A DNA stretch of 64,000 bases from Dyella choica (GCF_003977665.1 NZ_RYYV01000010.1:118926-182925), one strand, 5' to 3'. Positions 25,577-35,057 are shown, counted from the stretch's first letter. Notes: a model not told the origin generated them from the letters alone. Translations and numbers: made by a program.

Positions 25577-27748
25577 TTAGAACTTGTAGGTGAAGGTTGC
25601 CAGTGCAGTACGTCCAACTCCAGGCACGGCGCGCCCGCCATCCGACGGTATCACCGCATCGAAATAGCGCTTGTTGGCAAGGTTCAACAGATTGAACCGG
25701 ATGTCATAGCGGGGTTGGTGGTACGCCACCATCGCATCCCAACGGGTGTAGCCGCCCACGCTGGTCTTGTCGGTATTCGCCGCATAACGTTGCGACAGGT
25801 AGGTCGGGCCACCACCGGCTTCCCAGTGCTGTGCGAAGCTATAGGTGGTCCAGGTGGTGAAGGTGTTGCGTGGTGTGTTGGCGGGCACATTGCCTTGGGT
25901 GCCGTCCAACGCCTTTACGATCTTTCCATCCATGTAGCTGTAGCCGGAGAAGACCTGCCAGTGGTCGGTGAGGTGTCCGACTACGCCAAGCTCTCCACCA
26001 CGCACGCGGATGTTGCCATTGAGCGTATATTCGCCCGATGAGGTCTGCGTGCGTGCGTTGGTCTGTTCCAGCTTGTACAGCGCAGCATTGATGCCGAGCA
26101 TGTCGTCCAGCAGGTTCCACTTGGCGCCGATTTCGTAGGAGCGGTTTTTCGAGGGGGCGAGGTTTTGCGTGCCGTTGGTGAGCGTGAGTTGCTCCAACAC
26201 CGGGTTGAACGAAGTGCCGAACGAGACGTAATAGGATTGCTTTTCGCTCGGCTGATAGATCACGCCGCCGCGTACGCTGGTGAAGTACACCGTCTGCTGT
26301 GCATAAGCAGGCGCAGAAAAGGTGTTGCTGATGTGCGCGTCGAACCGGTCACGGCGTGCGCCGGCCACTATCATCCAGTGCTCGTTGAGCTTGATGGTGT
26401 CATTGGCATAGACAGCGGCCGTCTTGCCGACGGATTGCGCATAGTTGCCCACCGTAGTGGTGACGTTGGCGGGTGTGGCTTGCTGTACCGGATCGAGCAA
26501 GGATAGGCGGGGCAAACCGTTACGCGTGTAAGTCTGGTTGTTGTACGTCTCGCGCGCGAATTCCACGCCGGTAACCAGCGTGTGCTGCCAACTGCCGGTG
26601 TCGAACTTGCTGACCAGGTCGGTCTGGCTGTCCAGCAGCTTGTCGTGAATGACGCGGTCGTGGCTGGCCAGTTGTACGTATAGATCCTGCAGGGGCAGGC
26701 TGGTGGGATTGCCAAGGGCTCGGTTGAGCGTCACGCCTCCAGCGGTAACGATGCTGTTGGCGGCGGTTTCGCGTGCATCGGTCCTGTACTGGCTGAATTG
26801 CAGTTGCGTGCGCAGTGTCAACTTGTCCGAGAACGCATGTTGCAGGCGTGCATTGATCTCATCGACGCTTTGAACGGTGCGGTCATCGGTGAGGCCATAC
26901 CAGTTTTTCGGATTGACGTGCGCAGGCCGTCCGTTGACCGGCGGCAAACCATAGTCTGGCATGTCGTGGTTGCGCTGGATCAAGGCCGACAGCGTGATCT
27001 GGGTGGGGGTGCCGATGCCGAAGCGCAGCGACGGCGCGATGCCGCCGTCGCGATTGTTCAGGACGTCGCGGGTGGCATGCATGTTCTGGCCGTAGATGTT
27101 CAAGCGCGCGGCGGCGCTGTCGGACAGAGGTTGATTGATGTCGGCGGTAAGGCGGTAACGGTCGCTGGTACCCGCCGTCGCGCTGATTTGCCCAAACGCT
27201 TTCAACTCGGGCTCTTTGCTGACCTGGTTGATCACGCCGCCGGTGGAGCCCCGGCCGAACAGCATGGAAGAAGGCCCTTTCAGTACTTCGACGGCGTCCA
27301 GATCGAACACGTCGCGATAGTACTGGCCGGGGTCGCGGAAGCCGTCCAGATAGATGTCGGTGCGTGCGGTAAAGCCGCGCAGGTTGATGTTGTTGCCGAT
27401 TTGTCCGCCTTCAGCAGCGCCGATGGTGATTCCGGGAACGTTGCGCAACGCATCCTGCAACGAGGTAGCGCCTTGGGCGTCGAGCAGATCGCGGTTTACC
27501 ACCACCACGCTCTGCGGGATGTCGCGCAATGAGGTCGGCAGCTTGGCACCGATGCTCGATGTGTCGGTGGTGTAGTCATTGCCGATGACGCTGCCAGTTA
27601 CTTGCACCGAACCGAGGGTTTTCGACTTGGACGGCTCAGTGGAGGTGTCGGCTAGGGCAGGCGTGCCTTGTGCGTATGGCGCGGCAGGGAGGGTAAGGGC
27701 AAGCAGCAAGGCCGTTTGCAGCGGCGCGGCGGAAAAGATAGCGGGCAT
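25577..27748 (-). CDS. TonB-dependent siderophore receptor (Fiu/PiuA-like)
   Basis: 723 residues, outer membrane. Signal peptide MPAIFSAAPLQTALLLALTL... cut near YAQG, then a plug domain (SLRDIPQSVVVVNRDLL, LRNVPGITIG, NLRGFTARTDIYLDG, VEVLKGPSSMLFGRGSTGG) and a 22-strand barrel ending in the terminal Phe typical of outer-membrane proteins (FTYKF). The plug motifs place it with catecholate/ferric-siderophore receptors, and a piuC gene downstream repeats the fiu-ybiX pairing. ATG at 27748 begins a clean signal peptide; a GTG at 27832 would add 28 residues. A candidate Fur box lies upstream. Exact ligand is unknown. Confidence 0.92.
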   Translation of the reverse strand: MPAIFSAAPLQTALLLALTLPAAPYAQGTPALADTSTEPSKSKTLGSVQVTGSVIGNDYTTDTSSIGAKLPTSLRDIPQSVVVVNRDLLDAQGATSLQDALRNVPGITIGAAEGGQIGNNINLRGFTARTDIYLDGFRDPGQYYRDVFDLDAVEVLKGPSSMLFGRGSTGGVINQVSKEPELKAFGQISATAGTSDRYRLTADINQPLSDSAAARLNIYGQNMHATRDVLNNRDGGIAPSLRFGIGTPTQITLSALIQRNHDMPDYGLPPVNGRPAHVNPKNWYGLTDDRTVQSVDEINARLQHAFSDKLTLRTQLQFSQYRTDARETAANSIVTAGGVTLNRALGNPTSLPLQDLYVQLASHDRVIHDKLLDSQTDLVSKFDTGSWQHTLVTGVEFARETYNNQTYTRNGLPRLSLLDPVQQATPANVTTTVGNYAQSVGKTAAVYANDTIKLNEHWMIVAGARRDRFDAHISNTFSAPAYAQQTVYFTSVRGGVIYQPSEKQSYYVSFGTSFNPVLEQLTLTNGTQNLAPSKNRSYEIGAKWNLLDDMLGINAALYKLEQTNARTQTSSGEYTLNGNIRVRGGELGVVGHLTDHWQVFSGYSYMDGKIVKALDGTQGNVPANTPRNTFTTWTTYSFAQHWEAGGGPTYLSQRYAANTDKTSVGGYTRWDAMVAYHQPRYDIRFNLLNLANKRYFDAVIPSDGGRAVPGVGRTALATFTYKF

Positions 27749-27865
27749 GGGAAGGAAGTCGGCAGGGTGGGAGGGACAGAACGGGCTTGGCTGGCTGCTT
27801 GAGTGCGTCGCGGCTGTGCCTGGCGATGCCACTCAATCCCGCTTGCGGCCTGTAAGGATCGTTCT

Positions 27866-27884
27866 GTAAATGCGAATCATTCCC
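27866..27884 (-). promoter_or_regulatory. Candidate Fur box upstream of the siderophore receptor
   Basis: GTAAATGCGAATCATTCCC matches the classic 19-bp Fur consensus GATAATGATAATCATTATC at 14 positions by eye, including the ATCATT half. It lies about 120 bp before the chosen start of the receptor gene, a normal place for Fur control. Confidence 0.5.
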
Positions 27885-27970
27885 ATTCTTGCATAATGTT
27901 ACGCAACTGTGAAGCAGCCAAATCTGCCGTATTAGCGGCTAGGGGCGTGGAAGAAGTGGGGTGGCCGGAT

Positions 27971-28047
27971 AGGCTGGGATGTCAATCTCAGCGTCGCGCA
28001 TGGCAATGCCGGGTTTTGCAACCCAGCCTACGATGGGCATCCCAGCC
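27971..28047. repeat. REP-like inverted repeat, copy 5
   Basis: TAGGCTGGGATGTCAATCTCAGCG at the left, GGGTTTTGCAACCCAGCCTACG near 28032 and a final ATGGGCATCCCAGCC. It is more diverged than other copies and lies between the receptor promoter region and the terminator of the M13 peptidase gene. Confidence 0.78.
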
Positions 28048-28053
28048 ACGAAA

Positions 28054-28082
28054 AAAAGCCCCGCAGTGAATGCGGGGCTTTT
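28054..28082 (-). terminator. Rho-independent terminator after the M13 peptidase gene
   Basis: A 12-bp perfect stem (AAAAGCCCCGCA / TGCGGGGCTTTT) with a GTGAA loop and T residues following in the minus direction, 27 bp beyond the stop codon. Confidence 0.85.
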
Positions 28083-28109
28083 GTCATTGCCGTTGCAGTG
28101 CGGTGCGAC

Positions 28110-30239
28110 TTACCAGATCTTCACCTGCTTGTCGCCGTCGCGGACCATCGCGTCGCCAGTCTTGCACTGGTACGCCTGGGCAAACGCCGGCATGTTCGAC
28201 GGCGCACCGATGGCGCGCAGCGAAGACGGAGCGTGCGGATCGATGTTGAGATACAGCTCCGCCTGCTTTTCGCGGGTGTTGTTGCGCCATACGCGTGCCC
28301 AGCTCAGGAAGAAGCGCTGATCCTGCGTATAGCCGTCGATCTTGTCCTGCGCTTCGCTGGTGTTCTTCTTCAGCGCATCCTGCAGTGCGTCGTAGGCCAC
28401 GTTCACACCGCCCAGGTCGGCGATGTTCTCACCCAGGGTCAGCTGGCCGTTCACGTGCAGGTCCGGCTTGTCCTTGAGCGGCGCATAGGTGTTGAACTGA
28501 TCCACCAGCTTGCCGCTGCGGGCCTTGAATTGCGACTTGTCCTGCGCCGTCCACCAGTCGGCCTTGTTGCCGTCGCCATCGAACTGCGCGCCCTGGTCGT
28601 CGAAGCCATGGCTGGATTCGTGGCCGATCACTGCGCCGATGCCGCCATAGTTGATCGCGTCGTCGCCGTTGGCATAGAAGAACGGCGGCTGCAGGATCGC
28701 GGCCGGGAAGTTGATGGTGTTGGTGCTCGGATCATAGTAGGCATTCACCGTTTGTGGCGTCATGCTCCACTCGGTGCGGTCGGTGGGCTTGCCGATGTGG
28801 CCGATATCCCACTGGTAGTTGAATTTGGCCGCGGCCATCAGGCTGCCGTAGTAGTCGCCCTGCTTGATGTCCAGGCTGTCCCAGCTACGCCAGTGGTCCG
28901 GATAGCCGATCTTGGGCAGGAATTTCTGCCACTTGTCCAGCGCCTTCTGCTTGGTGGCGTCGCTCATCCAGTCCAGGTGCTGGATGCGGTCCTTCAAGGC
29001 TTCGCGCACGTTGGTCACCAGTTCCTGCGAGCGCTGCTTGGCTTCCGGCGTGAATTCCTTGGCCACGTACAACTGACCCAACGCTTCTCCCATGGAGCTG
29101 TTGACCGCGCCCAGTACGCGTTTCCACACTGGCTTCTGCTCCGGCTGTCCGGAAAGCGTCTTGCCATAGAAGTCGAAGCGGTTGTCCTGGAAGGCGGTGC
29201 TCAGATACGGCGAAGCGCTGCTGATGGCGTGAAAGCGCAGATAAGCCTGCCATTGCGAAACCGGCGCGCTGGCCAGCAGCTTGTCGAATTGCGCGAAGAA
29301 CTTCGGCTGCGACAGCGAGAAGCCCTTGTCGACGGTCACGCCCTGCGCCTTGAAGAAATCGCCCCAGTTGAAGTGCGGGGTGAGCTTGTTCGCTTCGGCC
29401 ACGCTGACGAAGTGATACTGGTTGTCCAGGTCGCGCATTTCGGTGGGCGAAAGCGAGGACTGCGCCAGCTTGGTCTCGAAGGCCAGCACTTCATCGGCCT
29501 GCTTCTTGGCGTCGGCCTCGGCAACGCCGGCCAGCTGAAGCGACTTGGCGATATAGCCCTGGTAGGCCGCACGGATATCGGCGTACTTCTTATCGGAGTA
29601 GTAGTCGCGAGTGGGCAGGCCCAGGCCCGACTGGTTGGCGAAACCAATCTGGATTTTCGCATCCTTGAAGTCGGCGCCGGAACCGAACTCGAACACCTGG
29701 CTGTCGCCGTCGGCGAAGCGGTCGGTGATGTACTTGGCGATGTCGGCCGGGGTCTTCAGCGCATCGATCTGGGCGAGCTGCGGCTTGAGCGGATCGTAGC
29801 CGAGCTTGTTGATGGCGTCCTGGTCCATGCCGGCCTGGTACAGATAGCCGATCTTCTGATCGATCGACGCCGGCTTGGCCTGCGCGATGTTCTTGGCGGC
29901 GGCCTCAACGATGTCGTGCTGAGTGTTCAGGCTTTGCTCGGCCAGCGCGTCGAACGCGCCCCAGCGGGTGCGATCCTGCGGAATCGGGTGGGCGGCGATC
30001 CATTTGGCATTGACGAAGCTGTTGAAGTCCTGGCATGCGTTGACGGCCGCGTCCAGCTCGCTGGCATCGAACACGCTGGCCGGCTTGGCGGCGGCGACGC
30101 TGGCGGCGGCCGCCGGCGCGCTCGACGACGGTGCCGGAGCCGGCGCCGGCGCCTGGGCTGGTTCCTGCTTGCCGCAGGCGGCCAGGGCAAAGGTGACGCT
30201 CGCGGCGAGCAACAGCGGCTTCAAATGCTTGTAGGTCAT
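28110..30239 (-). CDS. M13-family zinc metallopeptidase lipoprotein (neprilysin-like)
   Basis: 709 residues. The signal peptide ends in a lipobox (ALAAC), so the mature protein is probably a lipoprotein, followed by a Pro/Ala-rich linker. The zinc site is H540-E541-S-S-H544 (VIGHESSHGFDD) with E604 in ENIADLGG as third ligand, and NAYYDPSTNTINFPAAIL is the conserved substrate-binding block. The C-terminus DKQVKIW carries the typical final Trp. M13 enzymes cleave oligopeptides; here the location would be periplasmic. ATG at 30239 follows GAGGGATATCC. Substrates are unknown. Confidence 0.95.
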   Translation of the reverse strand: MTYKHLKPLLLAASVTFALAACGKQEPAQAPAPAPAPSSSAPAAAASVAAAKPASVFDASELDAAVNACQDFNSFVNAKWIAAHPIPQDRTRWGAFDALAEQSLNTQHDIVEAAAKNIAQAKPASIDQKIGYLYQAGMDQDAINKLGYDPLKPQLAQIDALKTPADIAKYITDRFADGDSQVFEFGSGADFKDAKIQIGFANQSGLGLPTRDYYSDKKYADIRAAYQGYIAKSLQLAGVAEADAKKQADEVLAFETKLAQSSLSPTEMRDLDNQYHFVSVAEANKLTPHFNWGDFFKAQGVTVDKGFSLSQPKFFAQFDKLLASAPVSQWQAYLRFHAISSASPYLSTAFQDNRFDFYGKTLSGQPEQKPVWKRVLGAVNSSMGEALGQLYVAKEFTPEAKQRSQELVTNVREALKDRIQHLDWMSDATKQKALDKWQKFLPKIGYPDHWRSWDSLDIKQGDYYGSLMAAAKFNYQWDIGHIGKPTDRTEWSMTPQTVNAYYDPSTNTINFPAAILQPPFFYANGDDAINYGGIGAVIGHESSHGFDDQGAQFDGDGNKADWWTAQDKSQFKARSGKLVDQFNTYAPLKDKPDLHVNGQLTLGENIADLGGVNVAYDALQDALKKNTSEAQDKIDGYTQDQRFFLSWARVWRNNTREKQAELYLNIDPHAPSSLRAIGAPSNMPAFAQAYQCKTGDAMVRDGDKQVKIW

Positions 30240-30650
30240 GGATATCCCTCTAAGAAGATGTCGTGGGAGTCGCCCGCAGGCGCTCCTTGGGTTTTGCTGG
30301 CCGATCCACTGCGTACAACGCCGATTCGGGCCATGACCTCGCACGCTAGGCCATAGGTCATGGTGTACCCAGTGTCAAAGGTCAGGGGTGGGGTAAGCAC
30401 CGGGCGCGACCGTTTGTATGGTTATCCCGCATAGACCCGTAGGCTGGGATGACAACCCCAGCATCGCGCCATGCCAATGCTGGGTTTTGCAACCCAGCCT
30501 ACGATTGTCGACCCGGCCTACGCCGGACCACACGAGCATCGAAAGCCCGTACTCGTCGCATGACTGTTATTCGCTTGTCATGGCTATTCCGTAAGGTCCT
30601 TTCCATCGCGCCGAGGGGAGCGTGCCCTCTGACCGTTACTGGAGACTGCC
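30240..30650. other. Divergent intergenic region with a REP-like repeat
   Basis: 411 bp between the M13 peptidase start and the phosphoesterase start. It contains the REP-like unit at 30439-30523; I recognise no gene and no clear promoter in the rest. Confidence 0.6.
30439..30523. repeat. REP-like inverted repeat, copy 6
   Basis: GTAGGCTGGGATGACAACCCCAGC at the left, TGGGTTTTGCAACCCAGCCTACG in the middle and a partial third unit ending in CCCGGCCTACG. Layout is the same as copy 8 before leuS. Confidence 0.85.
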
Positions 30651-32291
30651 ATGCGCTCACGTCTTGCCGTCTGTCTTGCTGCCTGCCTGTTGACCTCGCT
30701 GTCTGCCGTCGCGCTGTCCGCCCCGGATCCGGTCGTCGATGCCAGCCCCTGGCATGGTCATAAGCGTGTCCCCACCGCCACGCCGATCAAGCACCTGGTG
30801 GTGATCTTCCAGGAGAACGTCTCCTTCGATCACTACTTCGGCACTTATCCTTATGCCGCGAACGCGCCGGGCGAGCCGCCGTTCTATGCAAAGGCGGACA
30901 CGCCGAAGGTCAACGGTCTCAACAAGCAATTGCTGAGCAGCAATCCCACTGCGAACAACGCCGCCAATGGCACGGGGGCGATCAATCCGTTCCGTCTGTC
31001 GCGCGCGCAGGCCGCCACGGCCGACCAGGATCACGACTACATGCCGGAGCAGCAGGCGTTCGACAACGGCGCCATGGACCTCTTCCCGAAGTACACCGGT
31101 TCGGGCGAGGCCCTGCCGGGCGGCACTGGGGCGGAAGACGGTAACGGCCAGGTGATGGGTTACTACGACGGCAACACCGTCACCGCGCTGTGGCATTACG
31201 CCCAGCATTTCGCGATGAGCGACAACAGCTACAACACCACCTTTGGCCCGTCCACGCCGGGCGCCCTGAACCTGATTTCCGGCCAGACCAACGGCATCAG
31301 CGAACAGTTGGCCGCCGGCGGCGATGTGGTGGCCGATGGCCAGGGCGGCTACACGCTGATCAGCGATGCCGACCCGATCGACGACGTGTGCTCCAATTCC
31401 AGCGGCGCGCGTGTACGCATGAGCGGCAAGAACATCGGCGAGTTGCTCAACGCCAAGCGCATAACCTGGGGCTTCTTCGAAGGCGGCTTCGATCTGACCA
31501 CGGTCAACCCGAATGGCAGCACCGGCTGCAAGCGCAGCAACACCTCTACGGTGACCAAGGCCAAGAAGGTGGACTACATTCCGCATCACCAGCCGTTCCA
31601 GTATTACGCCCCTACCGCCAACCCCACGCACGCGCGTCCCACTTCGGTGGCGATGATCGGCCACTCCGGCGACGCGGCGAATCACCAGTACGACCTCAAT
31701 GATTTCTACGCCGCGGTGGCAGCCGGCAACATGCCGGCGGTGAGCTTCCTCAAGGCGCCGGGCTACCAGGATGGCCATGCCGGCTATTCGGACCCGCTGG
31801 ACGAGCAGCAGTTCATCGTGCGCGTGCTGAACTTCCTGCAGCAGCGGCCGGAGTGGCGCGACACCGCCGTGGTCATCGCCTACGACGACTCCGACGGCTG
31901 GTATGACCACCAGGCCGCACCGCAAGTGAATGCTTCGGCAAGCAGCCAGGATGCGCTCAATGCTACGGGCGTGTGCAATGGCCGCAGCACGCTGCCGGGC
32001 GTGAATAGCACCCGGCCGGTGCAGGGGCGCTGCGGTTACGGTCCGCGCCTGCCGCTATTGGTGATTTCGCCGTGGGCACGCCGCAATCACGTCGATCACA
32101 CGGTGACCGACCAAAGCTCGATCACGCGCTTCATCGAAGACAACTGGTTGCGCGGCGAGCGGCTTGGCGGCGGTTCGTTCGATGCCGTGGCCGGCAAGTT
32201 GAACAATATGTTCGACTTCGATGATCCGTTCGGCGAAAACCGTCGCCTGTTCCTGGATGAAGGCACGGGTGAGCCGATGACCGGGAAGTAA
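30651..32291 (+). CDS. Exported AcpA/phospholipase C-family phosphoesterase
   Basis: 546 residues. Signal peptide MRSRLAVCLAACLLTSLSAVALS, then a phosphoesterase-family domain (acid phosphatase AcpA and phospholipase C group): VVIFQENVSFDHYFGTYP carries the nucleophile/metal region, TFGPSTPGALNLISGQTNG is conserved, and VIAYDDSDGWYDH and RLPLLVISPWARRNHVDH provide the remaining metal-binding region. Enzymes in this family hydrolyse phosphomonoesters or phospholipid head groups outside the cytoplasm. Substrate choice between the two is not decidable. GGAGACTGCC precedes the ATG, and a strong terminator follows. Confidence 0.9.
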   Translation: MRSRLAVCLAACLLTSLSAVALSAPDPVVDASPWHGHKRVPTATPIKHLVVIFQENVSFDHYFGTYPYAANAPGEPPFYAKADTPKVNGLNKQLLSSNPTANNAANGTGAINPFRLSRAQAATADQDHDYMPEQQAFDNGAMDLFPKYTGSGEALPGGTGAEDGNGQVMGYYDGNTVTALWHYAQHFAMSDNSYNTTFGPSTPGALNLISGQTNGISEQLAAGGDVVADGQGGYTLISDADPIDDVCSNSSGARVRMSGKNIGELLNAKRITWGFFEGGFDLTTVNPNGSTGCKRSNTSTVTKAKKVDYIPHHQPFQYYAPTANPTHARPTSVAMIGHSGDAANHQYDLNDFYAAVAAGNMPAVSFLKAPGYQDGHAGYSDPLDEQQFIVRVLNFLQQRPEWRDTAVVIAYDDSDGWYDHQAAPQVNASASSQDALNATGVCNGRSTLPGVNSTRPVQGRCGYGPRLPLLVISPWARRNHVDHTVTDQSSITRFIEDNWLRGERLGGGSFDAVAGKLNNMFDFDDPFGENRRLFLDEGTGEPMTGK

Positions 32292-32328
32292 TTCGCGCGT
32301 TCTTGATCGGTACGTCAAAAGGTTGGAC

Positions 32329-32361
32329 GCATCGCCCCACTGGATGGGGCGATGCTTTTTT
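32329..32361 (+). terminator. Rho-independent terminator between the phosphoesterase and oxidase genes
   Basis: GCATCGCCCC and GGGGCGATGC make a perfect 10-bp stem with a 7-nt loop followed by six T. It overlaps the first codons of the longest open frame of the multicopper oxidase, so the real oxidase start must lie after it. Confidence 0.88.
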
Positions 32362-32379
32362 GCTTACGAGAAATCCACT

Positions 32380-33990
32380 GTGTCGACTCGCCGCGATTTT
32401 CTGAAATGGACGATGCTGGGGCTGGGCGCGGGCGCATGCTCAACGCGTCTGCGCGCACACGACTTGCGCGGCATGAGCAACATGAGTGGCGGCCCCTTGT
32501 GCAAGCATCCGGTGGCAGACCAGGCGAGCGAGCCGCGTCTGCTCGATCCGAGTCAGCTCAAGCCGTTTGTTGATCCCTTGCCGCTGCCGCCGGTACTGCG
32601 CGCGGACGGCAAGACCCTGCGTGTGGACATGCGTGAAACCGAACAGCGCCTGCACCGCGATCTGCCGCCCACGCGCCTGTGGACCTACGGCGGCTGCATG
32701 CCGGGGCCCAGTATCGAAGCGCAAAGCGGCAAGGCGCTGCGCATCGACTGGCGCAATGCGCTCCCCTCCCGGCATTTTCTGCCGATCGATCACCGCATTC
32801 ATGGCGCCGAAAAAGACCGGCCCGAAGTACGCGCCGTGGTGCATGTGCACGGGGCCTGTGTGCCGACTGCAAGCGATGGTTATCCGGAAGACTGGTACGT
32901 GCCCGGCCAATCGCGAGTGCACACCTATCCGAACCGGCAGGATGCGGCCCAGCTCTGGTATCACGACCACGCGATGGGTATCAATCGCCTGAATATTTAC
33001 GCCGGCATGTTCGGCAACTTCATACTGCGCGACGAGCACGAGCGCGCCTTGGGTCTGCCGCACGGCGAGCAGGAAATTCCGCTGACCCTGAGCGATCGGC
33101 TGCTCACCACGGAGGCGCAGTTGTACTACCCAGTCTCCGGCAACAGCGAAGCACCATGGGTTTCGGAAGTGTTCGGCAACGCCATGCTCGTCAATGGCGC
33201 ATTGTTGCCGTATCTGGACCTACAGCCACGTCGCTACCGGTTTCGCGTGCTGAATGCTTCCAATGCGCGTTTCTTCAATCTGAAAATGCGCGACGGGCGT
33301 CCGTTTGTGCAGATCGGCAGCGATCAGGGCCTGCTGGCAGCGCCGGTATCGCTGCGCCATCTGTTTATTGCACCGGGCGAGCGTGCAGATATCGTCATCG
33401 ACTTTGCCGCTTTGGCCGGACAGCAGCTCGAACTGGTCAATGACGTCTTGCCGATCATGCAGTTCCGCATTGGCAGCGGCCGGGTGCAGGACGCGAGCGT
33501 TGTGCCCGCCGTGCTGCGCGATGTGCCGCGCATGCCCGAATCAACCGCCCGCAAGCAGCGCATGCTGACGCTGGATGCCTATCAGGACTGCGTGGCCGAA
33601 CCGATGCTGATGCTGCTGGGCGGCAAACGCTGGCATGAGCCGGTGACGGAAAAGCCCGTGCTGGGCAGCACCGAGATCTGGAACCTGGTCAATCTCACCG
33701 ACGATACGCATCCCATCCATTTGCACCTGGTGAAGTTCCAGATCCTGGACCGCCGGCCGTTCGATGCAGGCTCTTGGATGGATGCGCAAACCGTTCGCTA
33801 CACCGGCTCTGCGCAAGCGCCGTCAGCCGGTGAGGCGGGTTGGAAAGATGTCGTGCAGGCCTGGCCCGGCATGATCACGCGGATCATCGTGCGCTTCGAA
33901 GGTTACGCCGGGCGCTATGCCTGGCACTGCCATCTGCTGGAGCATGAGGCGAACGAGATGATGCGGCCGTTTGAAGTGCTGCCTGCCTGA
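32380..33990 (+). CDS. Tat-exported multicopper oxidase
   Basis: 536 residues from a GTG start. The N-terminus STRRDFLKWTMLGLGAG is a twin-arginine signal, so the folded copper protein is probably exported by Tat. Copper ligands are visible in order: HVHGACV, LWYHDHAMG, HPIHLHLVKF and, at the C-terminus, WHCHLLEHEANEMM (HCH with an axial Met). This gives three cupredoxin domains as in CotA, CueO-like and bilirubin oxidases. Substrate may be phenols, metals or pigments. GTG at 32380 is chosen because upstream in-frame ATGs fall in or before the terminator hairpin at 32329-32361. Confidence 0.9.
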   Translation: MSTRRDFLKWTMLGLGAGACSTRLRAHDLRGMSNMSGGPLCKHPVADQASEPRLLDPSQLKPFVDPLPLPPVLRADGKTLRVDMRETEQRLHRDLPPTRLWTYGGCMPGPSIEAQSGKALRIDWRNALPSRHFLPIDHRIHGAEKDRPEVRAVVHVHGACVPTASDGYPEDWYVPGQSRVHTYPNRQDAAQLWYHDHAMGINRLNIYAGMFGNFILRDEHERALGLPHGEQEIPLTLSDRLLTTEAQLYYPVSGNSEAPWVSEVFGNAMLVNGALLPYLDLQPRRYRFRVLNASNARFFNLKMRDGRPFVQIGSDQGLLAAPVSLRHLFIAPGERADIVIDFAALAGQQLELVNDVLPIMQFRIGSGRVQDASVVPAVLRDVPRMPESTARKQRMLTLDAYQDCVAEPMLMLLGGKRWHEPVTEKPVLGSTEIWNLVNLTDDTHPIHLHLVKFQILDRRPFDAGSWMDAQTVRYTGSAQAPSAGEAGWKDVVQAWPGMITRIIVRFEGYAGRYAWHCHLLEHEANEMMRPFEVLPA

Positions 33991-34011
33991 CCACCGGAAG
34001 GGCGTACATGG

Positions 34012-34665
34012 TTACGGGAGCAAGTCCAGCTCATCTAGGAAGACATTTCCTTTCATAGTGACCTGAGCATTGTTTTTCAGTGCTTCAAGCTCCATCCCAA
34101 GAAGGCGCCGTTGAGCCGTGCGTGACGCTTCACTAGAATAACAGGGGTTCCAATTGCTCATGTTATATATTTGTCCTGATGCGTCCTTGACGTATATCGA
34201 GGTTGAATAACTAGTACCGGATTCCTCTATCCCGACCAGTTCTCCCGTAACTGTCGTTACGGCCTGGGGCCGAATTTCGCCGGTAGGCAGTTGCCCTGTA
34301 GATGTGACCACTACGCTATCGACCCAAGTGAGTGGCTCACCGGCGTGCATCGCGTTGAGACGTATGCTGACGGGTAGATCATTCGCTTCCGCAAACTCCA
34401 GTATTCGGAATTTGTTTTCTTCGCCTGGTTGCCCATCACATGCCCCCACGATTGGGTAATTATTGTAAATCCGGAAATTACCAGGGATGTTGTTCCACTG
34501 ACTATCCTTGGCATACACCAAAGTGGTCGAATTCGCCGGCGCGTAAACCAATTTTGTCACTGTTATGTGATCAAGCTGATAAGAGGGGTAATTCGCCGAC
34601 GATGCGTCCGACGTGGCGAACACCAAAAGCGTGAAGGTCAGGATCTTTTTTATGGTGGCAAGCAC
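34012..34665 (-). CDS. Small secreted protein, unknown family
   Basis: 217 residues, not recognised. The N-terminus MLATIKKILTFTLLVFATSDASSA looks like a signal peptide. The remainder is rich in beta-type segments, with cysteines in GACDGQ and NPCYSS that could form a disulfide. Near the C-terminus a helix (QRRLLGMELEALKNN) is followed by a strand (AQVTMKGN); the two neighbouring small secreted proteins have a similar end. Base composition is clearly more AT-rich than the surrounding genes, which suggests horizontal transfer. It converges on the multicopper oxidase gene. Confidence 0.65.
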   Translation of the reverse strand: MLATIKKILTFTLLVFATSDASSANYPSYQLDHITVTKLVYAPANSTTLVYAKDSQWNNIPGNFRIYNNYPIVGACDGQPGEENKFRILEFAEANDLPVSIRLNAMHAGEPLTWVDSVVVTSTGQLPTGEIRPQAVTTVTGELVGIEESGTSYSTSIYVKDASGQIYNMSNWNPCYSSEASRTAQRRLLGMELEALKNNAQVTMKGNVFLDELDLLP

Positions 34666-34679
34666 GGATATTCTCCTGG

Positions 34680-35057
34680 TTAGTCACCCGCGGTCAGGCT
34701 GACGCTGACCAGGCCTTTGTGTGCATCTTCCTCGATATCGACCGGGAGAATTTGCGAATAGGCCGTCTGCAGCATGGACAGGTAAGTGTCGTTCTCGCGG
34801 TCCATGTTGCCCGTGCTCCAATCCATATACCACAGTGGCGTGATATGCGAGGTGCTGGTCTTTGGGTCCTCGGTGTAGATCTGTAGGTTGCCCTCGGCTA
34901 TGTCACCAGGGTGTTTGTAGTCAAGTCGCACTATGTACACCCCCTTGTATACGGTTGCCTGGGCATGAGCCGGAGCGGAAAAGATGGCGAGTGCCAGTGG
35001 TGCGGCGAGTGCCGCACCGATTACGGGCTGGGCCATATTTCTCTTTATCTTTCGCAT
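34680..35057 (-). CDS. Small secreted protein, unknown family
   Basis: 125 residues from the ATG at 35057; starts at 35069 or 35036 are possible. A basic N-terminus (MRKIKRN) and hydrophobic stretch ending in APAHA-QA form a signal peptide. The mature part, about 90 residues, begins ATVYKGVYIVRLDY and ends with a helix DTYLSMLQTAYSQI followed by beta-type LPVDIEE and GLVSVSLTAG. No family is recognised. It lies 14 bp upstream of the previous gene on the same strand, so the two are probably one transcript. Confidence 0.6.
   Translation of the reverse strand: MRKIKRNMAQPVIGAALAAPLALAIFSAPAHAQATVYKGVYIVRLDYKHPGDIAEGNLQIYTEDPKTSTSHITPLWYMDWSTGNMDRENDTYLSMLQTAYSQILPVDIEEDAHKGLVSVSLTAGD

Noticed and set aside
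28098..30356. A 752-codon open frame on the plus strand across the M13 peptidase gene
   Set aside because: It is antisense to a gene with all M13 motifs, and its Leu/Val/Arg-rich translation resembles no protein; long antisense frames are common in GC-rich DNA.
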